Shown: positions 35,719 to 48,144 of the stretch, one piece after another
Layout of the letters: each line of letters begins with the position of its first letter
Position numbering within the stretch: the stretch's first letter is position 1
NCBI GenBank assembly: GCA_013368375.1
Contig: JAACJP010000049.1
Coordinates: forward strand, 1-64,000
Direction of reading: 5' to 3'
Source: Tricholomella constricta
Lineage: Eukaryota; Basidiomycota; Agaricomycetes; Agaricales; Lyophyllaceae
Length of the DNA stretch: 64,000 bases
Made by a program: the position numbers and the translations under genes
Notes under the pieces: model-generated
The model's input: the letters and a program-made list of their open reading frames with translations, nothing else
The model's database searches: none
What the model was told of the DNA's origin: nothing

Positions 35719-36964
35719 CTAAGCACTGGCAGTATCGGGAGTATTTCTCGGGGAGAGGCCACGATTTCTCCGCTTGTTGGCATTCGACTCCCCTTCTTTA
35801 GAGTAAGGGTTTCCTGATACGTCAGGAGGATCCCGGGACACCACAACCTCTGTGTTAATCACCATTGGATGTATGGGTGTCGACATCATGGCAGAAATTA
35901 TCTGGGTCTCTGATCGTTTGCGTGCTGTGCGGCTGATGACCAGGTTGAATGTGATGCCCTATTAAAGAGTTGAATCCACGCCCAACGACGAGAATAGGAA
36001 CACATTTACGATAATCTGTACGATCTATTGACAGGTCAGGGAACGTAGTTCATACGATGCATGACGTAGGGACGTACCGCGCGAAAAACGGCATGCTGAG
36101 CCTGTCCACCATCAAGGTAAATTCCCAGAAGCACAAACAATGATGCAGTGTAGAGAAGGCCTGCTTCAACGGTGACGCGGATCGCTCGCCGCAGAGGGTC
36201 ATCCTGAGTGGTCGTTTTGTAACGAGAGGACAATTTGTGAATTGTCCAGATACGGAAAACGATCAGTGATGAAGACGTGAAGTTCGACGTTAGTGTCACC
36301 GCAAGCATGGTGGTTATCAGTGGTGTAATACGCCCTCGATTACTGGCTACGAAAGTGGTCGAAGCTATGATGATAGCGGCTAAACCGCAACCTAAAGTAG
36401 AGCGTAAGAAACCTGGTCTCTACTTGTTAAATAACACACACACCTGTTGCAGCCAGCGACAAGATGATAGGAACCAAGATAACTCTCCATTTTCGACTCC
36501 AAACAACGAAACACCGGTATATCTATCCAGAATTAGCACCTCGAGTTCTGCAGGCCGTGAAAAAGGGTAAAACGCACAAGGATGGTGTCCCCGACAGTCA
36601 TCTGAGCAACAAAGAAAGCGAACAGTGTTATACTCCACCACTGGGAATTACCACCAACCCGTGGGTCTGCATTAAGGTTTTTGTCGACAAAAATGGCAAC
36701 GTTCTGGCAGACTTCCACCACGATATCACCTGTAGCGATTGCTATCATGGTAGAGGCAGCGGCCGTCATGGGAATACTGATTTCGTGTCTCGGTTTGAGG
36801 TCCCCGTCGACTACTAGCAGCGTTAGGATGCATGAGAAGAAGGTGATTAGATTGATTCCTAGGTTGAGAGAGCATGTCAGTAGGCCATACACATTGTGGT
36901 CACAACACGAACCGTAGCCCACAGAACCGAAGAACAGGCCCAAAAGAATAGGCAAAGCAGCCAT
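35719..36964 (-). CDS. multi-pass (about seven-helix) membrane protein, copy 2
   Basis: Close paralog of the gene at 34142-35428, in tandem and same orientation. ATG at 36964 (MAALPILLGLFFGSVGYGS). It shares LGINLITFFSCILTLLVVDG, IPMTAAASTMIAIATGDIVV, WWSITLFAFFVAQMTVGD, FRIWTIHKLSSRYKTTTQDD and RRAIRVTVEAGLLYTASLFV. The C-terminal tail contains VINTEVVVSRDPP and stops at 35719 (TASA). This gene and copy 1 keep the same intron position after the first helix, so they arose by tandem duplication. Confidence 0.7.
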
Positions 36965-38311
36965 AGAGGTTATGAGTGCACACCTACGCGCTTAGTGCGC
37001 AATCATGTAGGTTGTGGCCTGCCCTCTTGTATATGTCTCAGCATCCCGATCGAGTTGTCAGCCTTGTTTGGAGCCGCTATCTGGGTTGAGTTTCCTGTTC
37101 GATAATTCGACATTGAGCATAGGATAAACAGCGGCATTCGGTAGCACGGAAGAGGATGTCGTTGGGAAAAATTCAGTGATACGTGTGCACGCCCAAGTTG
37201 ACGATGGTCTCGTAAAAAGAAATGGCCGCTTGATCAGATAAGATAAGATCTAACATTCATCACGAGGAACGAAAGAAACGAAATGAACGAACATGTTCGA
37301 GAAGTACTGACTCGGAAGTAGGTTTGTGATACATGAGCGGTCGGAGACGAAGTGGAATTTCTCCCTCGAGAAGGAGCATTAATCGGATAGAAGTTATCCT
37401 CATACCTCCCAACGGCAAGCAAAGATCTCATCGCTCAGTCTAGTCGCCTCCTACTCATCCCTAAGCACCGGTAAGTATCGTTATTATTGAGTATACATTT
37501 TATAATGGAGAATTCGACTATAAAATTAAGGCAGACAAGAGTAGCAACAACGGCGCAGGCATTCAATGCGAGTCTCCATAATTATAATTAGTAATTACAC
37601 GTCGCGAGATCAATCGGACGACGACGGGGAGGGACCCTTTTGAAGTCAAAGCCACATTCACCACATTCCAGCTGGGTGATGTGAACGGCCTTCCAAATTC
37701 TAAAAGAATTATAGGGGCGAACAGGCTTTAAAACAAGATGTCTTCAACTTATCGACTCCCAGGATTGTAGTAGGCCTCGGCGTTTTCCGTCAAACCACGC
37801 GCACGTAATTATGCGGCGACACGTTGATAGATTGCCTCATATTGATATCAATCAACATAGAGGCTCTCCCAGATAGCCCTGAGCTCTCAACTTTTCCACA
37901 GGAAAAAGAGATTCATTTTATGGCATTCTCTGTATCGCAGGTGAGAGAGGCAACTTGTCGAGGAAAGTCGGCGGAGACGAGGGGGTAGTTTTAATTACGC
38001 AATGCCATGCAACCCTTTTCGGCAGTCTCGGCAACGCCACAATTTCGGCATCTCTCTTCTTCTCTCCCAACCATCTTAAAAATCCTTCCTTGTTTCCTAA
38101 CTCAATTTCTCTATAGGATAGGACATCTCAGCGAATTTGCTACCCAATGCCGGTCTTTTGACGCGAGGAATACGCGTACGATGCCCTGCCGAACCGGCAG
38201 GATCGCTAATTATAACTCACCGTGCCCAGGCGGATAGGTGAGACATGGCAAACGCGACAAAATTTGTAGATAGCGTCGCCATCTCGCCCCTCCAGGACAA
38301 CTTCATCATCG
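36965..38311. other. intergenic, no gene seen
   Basis: Start-to-start region between copy 2 (minus) and copy 3 (plus) of the membrane protein family; A/T-rich patches, no recognisable coding or RNA gene. It probably holds both promoters. Confidence 0.4.
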
Positions 38312-39565
38312 ATGGCCTCGTATTCGCTCAGGCTATCTAGCGTCATAACGCTGTCTCTGGAGTCAATCGCTTATGGTACGTCTTTGGCTCTCTCTTTCGC
38401 AGACAAGCGAGCGACTCAATGATCGGGGGTATTGCGCAATCTATCTATAGGGATGAACATTATCTCTTTTTTCGTGTGCCTCACCACTTTGCTGCTGGTC
38501 GAGGGGAAATTCAGGCCGAGGCGCAATATTCATTATATCATGCTGTGCGCTGCTCTGGCGCTCTTCACCATATCCACGTTCGACGCGGTTGTGACCCTCC
38601 ACTTCAACGTCTCCTTGTTTGTTAGACGGGATCCGCGAACGGACGCGGAGAGTGAAGGGCTTCACCAATGGTGGAGCGTCGCGTCGTTCATTTGCTTCAT
38701 TGCACAGACCTTTCTTGGAGACGTGATCTTGGTGCGCTTCTTGAACACCGATTAGCGAATGCTAGTGACTAACGCTCATGTAGATATATCGGTGTTTCGT
38801 CGTGTGGAGTAGACGCTTCCGAGTGATCATCGCCCCCATTATAACATCAACCACTGGCACATGTGCGTCCGGCCCCACTTCATCGTGTTCTCGCGATCCT
38901 AATAATCATCGCGTTTCTAAAGCATGTGGGGTTACTGCAGCCATTATCGGCACGACTGCCGCCCAAAATACCAACCGTGGGAGACCCTTGACACCGCTCA
39001 TCGTCGCCTTGATCTCACTGACCATGACCACCAACTTCCTCACATCCTCCCTCATCGTCTCTCGAATATGGAACGTGAAAAGGGACACATCTCGTTACAA
39101 GACCTCGCCGTATCAAGACCCGCTGGCAAGGGCCATCCGGGTAACGGTCGAGGCCGGGCTCATCTATTCAGCATCACTCATCGCCCTCCTGGTCACATAT
39201 CTCGTCCATCATACGTCGCAGATCCCCGTCTCCCGTATCGTTGAGTAATTCCTCTGCCTACCCCAACCCTCGCCCCTGATCGTTTGTTTGTCCATAGATC
39301 GTTCAAATTATTGTATAGTCACCCTTTTTAGCCTTCATTTTTTCATGCTCATGGGATACGACGACAGGGAATCACATTCAACCTCATCATCGGTCACAGT
39401 GAACGCGCCAACGACAGGCTTCACCGCACTTCGTCGGGTAGGAAGACGCCTCAGAGATTAATCATCAGCAAGGAGGTCGTCGTGTCCCGCGATCCCCCAG
39501 AGGACTCGGAGAGCGGGCCGAGTAGCGAAGGGAAGGTGAGTGAGGGGAGTCGGTCCTCGTCATGA
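38312..39565 (+). CDS. multi-pass (about seven-helix) membrane protein, copy 3
   Basis: Divergent third member, on the opposite strand. The ATG at 38312 (MASYSLRLSSVITLSLES.AYG) ends in the same GTACGT donor position as copies 1 and 2, which identifies the start. Then come GMNIISFFVCLTTLLLVEGKF, FRPRRNIHYIMLCAALALF, WWSVASFICFIAQTFLGDV, an intron, IYRCFVVWSRRFRVIIAPI, TTNFLTSSLIVSRIWNV, AIRVTVEAGLIYSASLIAL, another intron, and GITFNLIIGHSERAND with the tail KEVVVSRDPPEDSES, stop 39563-39565. The tail motif EVVVSRDPP is shared with copy 2. Confidence 0.7.
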
Positions 39566-40721
39566 CACGGGAAGGGGTAGAAACTGTACTTTATATATCG
39601 ATTAATGTGCCTGGTCATACTTTTTTTGGATAACGATTCTTGTTTTCGTGAGATTACTGGTGGCGGTATTGTTTTTGTTGACTTACTTCCCTGTAGGAAG
39701 GGAGGGCTTTCAACTATTTTACTTGTACATTCTGAATCAGGGATTGGAATCTGGAGAAATATAGTATAGTCACTGACAGGTCCAAGGGCTGCGTTTTGCC
39801 CGTGAAATGGAATTCGATGAAGAGTAGGAAGAATTAGGATTCAGCCGAAGTATGTGTGCCTAGCTCTGTCAGTCCCAGTACTGAATAATATCTACATCTA
39901 TAAACGATGGTGGTTCCTTGCTGGAAATTCTTTAAGCCATTAGTCAAAATTTATTTTCGGTTTGCGCGCTTGGAGTCACTACTGTAGCTGTAAGGATCTG
40001 ATAAGATGCGTGCATCACGGGCGCGTTGGGCGCAATCAATGAGTAGGCTCCGACTCGGGATACAGTAGCATCATGCATCATGCTCAAGGGTCGAGTGAGC
40101 TTTGGGATTTACTCGGCAATCGTACTCAAGCAAGTCAGATTGACTGTCTGGCGCTTTGAAGTTTGAGTGTGCACCTGGGAAATCAATGCCCCCCGAGTCC
40201 GAGTCCGCGTCTGCCTCCCAACTTTGACTCAGCGTATTTCCTCCGCATTAATAGGCGAGTGCGGCTCACAGGCATTACGTCAATTTCATGTCCAGGCTCC
40301 TTCCTCTTAATCGTCCTTAAAACATATATCCACCTGGTTAGGTATATTTCTCGTCGGTCCCAGCCCAGATCACTGACCTTTTGTTGATCTCAGGGTACTT
40401 TCTTTCTCCTTCAGCAAGGACGACCACCGGATCTTCATTGGCATTAATGGTAAATGGTTACTGTACGGATGATAAATAAGTATCGCATGATATGTGGGAG
40501 ATAACAGCGCTAGCGAGGGTCCATCCTAGGAGTGACCCTGATATATACCCCAAGCCCCAAAGTGTTTGTTTAGTTCAAGGTAATAAAAAAAATGTCCTGT
40601 GCGTGTCGAGCGAGTACAACGGGAAGTGTTCCTGGTAAAATAACAATAAAGAGCAAGGAACGTGGTGGTGATACGTAACGTAACTGACGGCGTACTAGTA
40701 GCAAGTCAAGAGAGCGCGAGG

Positions 40722-40759
<38 letters not shown>

Positions 40760-40890
40760 GGGTATATAAGCTTTTTTTTGCGTGCGCCTTGTGTCATCTG
40801 ACGTCATTAGGCCCGGTGAGCGCCCATCATCCATCAACAAAGGAGATCACGGATGACGCTCACTAATTTAAATTTTTTGGTGGGATTATC
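39566..40890. other. gene-free spacer with a GAT microsatellite
   Basis: No coding region or RNA gene recognised. (GAT)12 occupies 40723-40758. Confidence 0.5.
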
Positions 40891-41558
40891 TTACGATGTG
40901 AAGCGCCTGGCGGCGGCAGGACGGCGCCAGTCGCCTTCCCACTCCCGCAACGCCGCTACGAATCCGGAATTGGGCTTGATGCAGGCGCGTTTCCGTTTCA
41001 GAAGGGCATAGGCGTTGTCGTAGGACATTCCGTGGTTGCGAATTAGATAGGCAATGACTATTGCAGGGCTGCGCGAGATGCCCTGCATTTTTGAGAGAAC
41101 AAAAAAAAACACGCAAAGAAGAAAGGCAACAAAAAAAAAATCAAAACGAGAAACATCAGAAAATGATGAACCGGAGCGAGGTAGGAGAGAGGAGACGCGA
41201 GGGGGCTGACCTGCTGACAATGAACAAGGACGTTCTTCCCACTTCTCAGCGCGCGGTCAATATGGTTGCACGCCGCTTCGAGGTGTGGTTTGAGGTCCAC
41301 CGAGGCCTGGTCGAGGATCTGGATGGGGTAGCAGTTGAAGCCGTCTTTCTCAGACAGCTGCGGCAGCCAGGGCGCGTCCAGGACTTGCACGAGGTGCGAG
41401 ATGCGGTGTTCCAGGAGCATCTCCTTATCCTGCACCGCGGACAGGGACCCGACGTAGAGGCTGCCCGCGATGCTGCCCGGCGGCGGCGACAGGATCTGGT
41501 GCATGGGCGTGCACATCGCCTGCATGACCTCGGGGGGCATGCTGTCGAAACGTATCAT
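40891..41558 (-). CDS. dual-specificity protein phosphatase
   Basis: Small Cys-based phosphatase acting on phospho-Ser/Thr/Tyr, probably MAPK-type substrates. Exons 41211-41558 and 40891-41082 sum to 180 codons (179 aa). The intron falls inside the signature: VLVHCQQ ends exon 1, and GISRSPAIVIAYLI opens exon 2, together HCxxGxSRS with the catalytic Cys and Arg present. The N-terminal substrate-recognition part shows IAGSLYVGSLSAVQD. Downstream are NAYALLKRKRACIKPN, then GFVAALREWE, the usual C-terminal helices. The length fits an atypical, single-domain DSP. No targeting signal. Confidence 0.85.
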
Positions 41559-44500
41559 GATTGAGGGGAAGAAGAATGTGCGGCGCGGGGGTGGGTAGGT
41601 CCGGTAGGAGATGGTGGAACTAGGATTGAGCGTTCGGTCGACCGCTTTGCATGTTGTGCCTTTTTAAATGTAGGGCAAGGAAGATGCTATAGGGGATATA
41701 TATTGGGAAAAGGTTGTGTTGAGTTTAATTGTAGCGGTTGCGGTGTGCGGAATTATGTGTCGGCGCCTTGCTTACCGAGAAACTTCTGAAGGAATATTAT
41801 ATCTCCTGCAACGAGTGCCTTTTTGCCTTTTCCCCGTCGACGTTCCACAACCAACCTGACTGAAAGAGGAGAGATGGATCCAACGAAGCGCACTGATCAG
41901 ATTAGTCGAAGTCAGGTACAGGGGTCGAACGAACGGAGAGCCACGTTGTTGTTGGGCTCTCGGCCTAGATTTCCAGGGTCTCCACACAATTTCCAACAAC
42001 CCCACGCGCGCATCATGCATCATTACTTCAACCTCCGTTTGCAGCTGCAGCTTGCCAGCTCTAGCTATTCAAGTCTATCCCGTAAAACGTCTATCGAACA
42101 AGCAATGTCACTCGTGCGCGTGAAACGTCATTTGTATCGCGAGAAGACATTTCCAGACTGCTGCTTGGACCCCTGCAGGATAACACACGCTCCAATCCTT
42201 TTTTTGTCTTGCAAAAATCGCGGATCCCAGTCTCACAACTCAAAACAAACAGTTTCTGAGTGCATTAACTGGCCCTCTAAAAATATTCCCATGTTTCGGG
42301 TTCTGACAGTTCGACGTCCTGCCCTTGTTCCATCTTCTCTCGCATCTCAGCACCCCTTGGGACGTTTAATATTTAAATCCCCAATCCCCCAACACCCCGA
42401 GCTAAACTGACATACGTTATAAGTTATAGTTATACGTTAACGTTATGCATTATACGTCGCTCAAACGCCCTCGGCATGTCAAAGTGTTGTTTGGAATCCC
42501 TTGTATCTTCTGCTCACCCGCTTGCAATTGCTCACCTTGCGCCAGGCAGGACTGCCTGGATCATATCTCGAGACATTGTCGTTGTCATTGTCATTGTTGT
42601 GCACGAAAAGCCTAACCCAGGAACACAATTCCTACATGACTTCAGACTCTCACAGCACTTAAAATTGTCCCTTTACCTTTCCCTTCGAGCCCCTACCCTT
42701 CGCGCCCACCTCCCGACTCGGATGCCTACCTACCTGCTGTCCTGCCGGTTCCGTTTCATCTACCACCCTGTCCTGTTCCTCTGTTCCTCGTTCCTCTGTC
42801 CTCTCTATCCCACCTGACGCACGACGCACGACGCACGACACGCGACAGACGTTCATTAATGCACTTAGGCCTGACGTCTGACTTTGACCTTGACCTTGAC
42901 CTTGACCTTGCATTTGACTTTGACGCAAAGCAAGGTGGGGGTTACCGATGTACCTGTGTCACGGTCAAGGCTCAGGAAGCAAACAGTTACAGTTAGATGA
43001 CCGAAGTCTTCGGTGCTGCCTGTAAACTGTCGTCGAGAATCGAGAGCCGAGCCATGCCCTCGGTTCGGGTTCCAATTCCATTGTCATTATCATTCCCTTC
43101 GCATTCCATGATGCGCGGTTAAAAATGTCCTTGCTATGATAGCACCCCCTCGAGAACAAGGACAAGGACAAATAACGAGAAGTCAAGTCAAGTGAAGAGA
43201 AGAGAAGTGAAGTGAAAAAAAGAGAAGGAAAGAGAAGAGAAGAAGTACGTGCTTCTTAGACTTGCCTTCGGACGTTGTTGAAACCCTTGTATTCGACTCT
43301 CGAGCCCTTTTGTTCGCTCGTACCCGACACGGCGGCGCGCGCGACATTCAAGTTGACATCACGCCACCCTCGCTCCGAGGACTAATGTGCGTATGCTATT
43401 GCTAGGCAAAGAAAGGTACTCTGACTCGAATTCGGATTGGTGGGATGTGGGATATGGGATGTGGGCCAGCACCCGACACGGCAGCGCGCGCGACATTGAC
43501 ATCTGAATCGCCCTCACGCTCCGAGCATAGGCATAAAAAGGTACTCTGATCTGGATGGGATGTGGGTTGATCATGATCATGATCTCCTGTGTGATCACGC
43601 TGCGAACGTCAGAGATCACGGATTTACGAACATAATGACCTTTCTGACAATGACAGTGATATCGATGCTTCCTTCGACTTCCGTTGTGACGTGATGCCGC
43701 TGGTGCTGGAGCACCCTGTCAAGAGCAGCCGTACGCGCCCCTGCAATGTCGCGCTGGGGCTTTAGTATATATGTAACGCTCAATGACTTTGCAATTGTAG
43801 CACATCGATACCTTTCTTTATTCGACTAAACTAAACTACCTTTACCCTCGATCCATCATCCATATGCTTATGCATGAAGCTCGACTTTCGGCAAGCCACC
43901 GAATCTCTAAACTCTAAAGCCAACATCGCCTGCCTATCCTTATCACCCACACCACCCCAGATCGCGCCTCGCCCTCGCCTCGCCTCCACCCCGGAACCCT
44001 TTACAGCGCCACGTGGTGATCACGAGCACCCGTTCCTCCGCCCCGCTCGCCCGGATCCCCTTTTTTTCCTTTTTGTGAAAAGAAAAAGAAAATCCTGCCC
44101 CCATTTCCAAGCATCAGAAATTCCCCAAAAACGGAAAACAAAACGGGGGTTGGGCCCATAATCATAGTAGAGCGTCCACTCACTCGCGACACTCACATAC
44201 GAAGTTGTTTTCGGGCGTTTTTCCCGTCAGCGCGATACCTGGGCTTTTGAGATAAAATTCGAGCAAGGCTCTAGGCCTTCTCGGTCCTCGGAAGTTCTTT
44301 GTTCCAGTACTACATATTAGCGGGCACCAATCAGGATCGGAGGTCAGGCCTTAGGTCAGGGCTGGGTCTGGGGTAATCTTCATGGCGTGGCACATGATCC
44401 TATACCTAAGTATCTTTCAAGCGATGTACACCCAGCCCTCAAGGGACCAGTGGGGAGCGAATCAGAGGAGCCGCACGCTTTTTACCGCCCTTTCCTTTTT

Positions 44501-46284
44501 CCTTTTTCCCATTGTACCGAATCCAAGGAGCAGGAAGCCAACGATCATGACCGCTGCCAGCGGCTGCGATCTGATTCGCTGACCGCTATCGGACTAATCG
44601 GGTTTGTCGGTCCTGTATCCGATACCCAATGCATGCATGTGCGCCTGGACTCTGGCAGTGGACTGTGGAGGTGCTTTGTCGATGAGCTCAGCTGCGAGCT
44701 AGTCCGTCTGTATACTTTAAAAGAAGCTGTATTCTCGAGGTTTTTTTTTTTTTTTTCATTTGCTTTCTTGTATCCTCGTGTCGAAGGGGTATGTATAACT
44801 TGTTTGTTCGAGGACGCCAAGTAAGCTATAGGTGGCTCGATCTATCTCGACGACTGTACATGTAACCGGAAAAATGCCACCCCATCGCTTCGCATGCGCA
44901 GGCAGGCTCATCCATTTGGCGCGCAGACTCGAGATCACAGGAGGAGGAGGAGTTTATTATACTTATAATCATGTTCCAAAATTATTCATTGTAAAGGAGA
45001 AAAAAGTTCCCATAACCCAAAACTATACATCGTAAGTATTCTGCCTGACGCCCAATGCCCAATTCCAAGATTGCAAAAAAAAAAAAAAAAACCGATTTTA
45101 TCATTATATCGTTCAAACGCAGGGGTTGGGGGGTGCGGGTGCTCCCATAGGGTTACGCGCCCGACGAAGGTGTGGCAAGGCAAGAGAACTGTGTGGCCGC
45201 GGGCCCGTTTGTCCATTGTCCATGGGGGGAGGGGGGAGGGACCGTGACAATTTGAAAGTGGATTCAAAAAATAAAAGTCAGAAAGAAAGAAAAAAGTAAA
45301 GGAAAAGGAATAAGTAGTAGTAGGTATCGGTATCGGTATCGGGTTCCATTCAAACGATGCATGATGCCTGCCTGCCTGCCTGTCCCATCGCATAAACAAA
45401 GAATCCTGGATTGGAAGCCGCATAGCCTAATCTTGGGTACGTATGGTTGGTTGGGGGGGAAGGCCTTTGATGAACGAAGAGGGGGAGGGAGGGGTATGAA
45501 GATGTGTGTAAGTGTGTGTTGCTTATTGTCCGTCCAACCAGCAGCACGATGAGCAATTGGGGGGGTGGGGACTAGGGACTAGCGTGTCTCCGCGGGCAGG
45601 AGGCAGGAGAGCGAAAACGGGGCGCGGGGGGGGGGGGGGGGGGGACAAACAAGAAGCGAGAGGAGGTTGTCAAAGAGTGTGAAGCGAGTTTTTGCGCACT
45701 GTCTAACTCGAGTTGGGCAGGACAAGTAGAGAGTGAGAGAACAAAAGGAGATACGATCGTAGAGCCGGAGCGAGCAAGAAGGGGAGTGTGGGGTGTGTGC
45801 GTTGTATGTCGTCTGCTTGGGTAAGGGTAAGGGGTAAGGAAGAGAATTCGGTGGATGAAGGAAGAACGGAGCGGTAATATGGTAAGTATTTAAAGGCAAA
45901 CACCCGGGGGATGGAGAAGGCATGACGGTAGATATTGTTGTATGGACAGAGGAAGGTATATAAGAGTTGAGTCGTTGGAGAGGTCGATAGTCCGCTTTGC
46001 TTTGGAGGTGGGGATATAAAAAAAAAAGCTGAACGACGAAGACAGATTGGACGAGAGGAAACAAGGGGAGTAAGACACAGATGAAGGGACTTTCGAGATG
46101 ACCAAGATGTTATATGTCAGAAGGGCGGGAGGTTGGGTGGATTGCGGCGACGACGAAACGACGGATTCAGAACGACAAGCGACAATCGATGCGATGTACA
46201 AGCCCAAAAAAGCAGAGGCAATTGTGACCAAAACAGAAAGGCAGCGGGAGAAGAGAGCAGAACAACAACGCAGACACTCAGCTC
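41559..46284. other. long gene-poor tract with simple and short tandem repeats
   Basis: I find no supported gene over about 4.7 kb. It contains four TTGACC repeats near 42884-42909, a purine tract at 43175-43245, an imperfect tandem duplication at 43321-43575, homopolymers (T at 44741, A at 45075, a run of 19 G at 45626-45644) and G/A-rich strands that create artefactual open frames. Confidence 0.5.
43321..43575 (+). repeat. imperfect tandem duplication, about 150-bp unit
   Basis: ACCCGACACGGCGGCGCGCG at 43322 recurs as ACCCGACACGGCAGCGCGCG at 43471. In both cases CGACATT and a CGCTCCGAG follow, and further on AAAGGTACTCTGA and GGATGTGGG. The two copies differ by several indels. Confidence 0.65.
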
Positions 46285-48144
46285 TCAGTCCCTTTCTCTA
46301 CCATGCCGATCATGCACCGTATCCCCACTATCGCTGAGCGTTTCAACCCTCACACCTCGTTCCGAACTAACACTTCGTATGTCCCGCCCCTCCTCCGCCA
46401 GCTCCCGATTAATCATCTCCTCCTTCCCATCCTCATGGTCCGGGCTCCCCGGGCTATCCCCCTCCTCCACTGGTCGCGCAGCAAAGTCCGGCTTCCGCAA
46501 CATCTTTCTAAATGCATCCGCCATGATGGCCGCGTCTGCACCGCTGAAAGGACCCTCATTATTCGCCGCACTGCCCGTGCGAGAAATTGTCGATGCTCCA
46601 TCGTGCATGACGACACTGGTGGCATCGCGTGCGGCCCCACGCGACTCGTGTCCGCCATGGATGGAGCCGGCATGGTGTCCGCCCAAGGCGGCACCTGCGA
46701 GAAGTGGGGAAGACGGGTTGCCGGCGTTAGCCATCATCGGCGAGGCGGAGCCCATCGAGTTGCGGTTGGAGTCAAGGTCGGCGTTACGCCGGCGTACGCG
46801 CCGGATGATGAGGAAGGCGAGGACGCAGGTGGCGACGATGGCGAAGAAGCCTAACACCACGATCACTGCAATCGCCCAGTGGGGAAAGTCCTTGCCCGTG
46901 GAGTTCGGTTGCACGGACGCAGTCGAGGTTGAGGTCGACAGTGTGGTCAGCTGCCCGGAGCTGGCTGTCAAGGAAGCGGAGGCGGAAGCTGCTGAAGCTG
47001 ATGCCACAGACGCTGATGAGGATGCCATCGATGCCGCCACTGAGTCGGCGTATGTTGTTTCTGTGACAATACCAATTAGGACCCGCAGCACAAATGAATG
47101 CTTGCTAAATGACCACGTACGGACAGCAGTAAAAGTAGGTTGCGCGATCTGGTTACCATCGAGAGTTTTATCACTGGGTATGAGGACCCAGTAGAAAGGG
47201 AAGCTCTGGTTCTTGCCGTTCCATCTGGCACCATTGGCACCCCACCAAGAGTCGTTCACCTGAGCGTTGATGCGGCCCGCCTGGTCAGACGGGTTTGGTA
47301 CCTTCCGGTAGTGCAATATTTGCTGGCGCGAGTCGCCGTGGAAGAGGAAAATGTCAACGAGGTTTGATTCTGTATTGGTGATTTCCGGCCTCCGCGAGTT
47401 CCCTGTTGCGAGTTAGACTACTGGCTTATCACGCGAAAAAAAATGCAACTCACAGACAAAAGAAACCCATTGGTGCTGCGCTACTACGGTATCGGCAGTA
47501 GGAAAGCATGAAATGATGTTGTTTCCAGAATTGATTTGGCAGTCCGTCAAGGCTTTAGCTATCGGACAAGGCTTAATTAGCTGCGCCCCTGCTTCCAAAA
47601 CATACTATCACGCACCAACTTCAGCCTGGTCCGCGACAACCTGTCGTCTCGCGGATTTCGATGTGCTGGCGAAAGAATCATCGCGAATCCGTCTTCGCTT
47701 CAACGATCGCTTCCGCGGTGTTGGTATTGGCGCAGCAGGCTCATGAGCGTGAGCTACAGGCGTCTGGGTTGGCCATGGACTATCGAACGGACTTGAAGGC
47801 ATGAGGAGGGGGAGGTAGAGACGCTGAGGGAGATCTAGTGGATTTAAGGGTTGGCAAGGACTGGTGTGGTTGTGAAGAGTATAACTTGCATTATCCGGGG
47901 TTACAGTAAAGTACCGAAGGCGCCTGACGACGGCGAGCTTGCGTTGGACGGCGGGAACAGCGACGACAAGGGCGTGGACGACGGCAAAGACGATGAGCAG
48001 AGCCAAGGGCGAAGAATTTCTATTACCCACGCCGCTCCCATCTCTCAGGGACCCCGGACACCGCACATCCGTTTCGACGGCGCCGTCAGCACCTTGTCGG
48101 ACTCCCCTTCTTTTTCGCCAACACGTTTGTATAAACTGCTTCAT
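46285..48144 (-). CDS. single-pass surface protein with extracellular domain and Ser/Ala-rich stalk
   Basis: Conserved-looking basidiomycete protein of unknown function. The N-terminal exon (about 47608-48000) has VAHAHEPAAP, then a dibasic region (KRSLKRRR) and VVADQAEV. The next exon (47430-47590) reads IKPCPIAKALTDCQ, NNIISCFPTADTVV, QHQWVSFV. The large exon gives RRPEITNTESNLVDIFLFHG, VNDSWWGANGARW and SFPFYWVLIPSDKTLDG, a beta-rich domain. An intron near 47050-47120 leads to a Ser/Ala stalk (about 46890-47040), one transmembrane helix (WAIAVIVVLGFFAIVATCVL) and a stop-transfer RRVRRR. The cytosolic tail is Gly/Asp-rich and ends at 46285. The topology suggests a wall or surface sensor (inference). 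The true start is unresolved because no clear signal peptide is seen. Confidence 0.55.

Noticed and set aside
40570..40797. Minus-strand frame with a run of isoleucines
   Set aside because: It is the translation of the (GAT)12 microsatellite and has no other coding sign.
42884..42909. TTGACC repeats as a transcription-factor site array
   Set aside because: Only four units next to other simple repeats and no gene nearby; treated as a microsatellite.
45579..46231. Minus-strand frames rich in Pro/Ser/Leu
   Set aside because: They come from a purine-rich strand with a 19-G run; no homology-like motifs, no splice logic.
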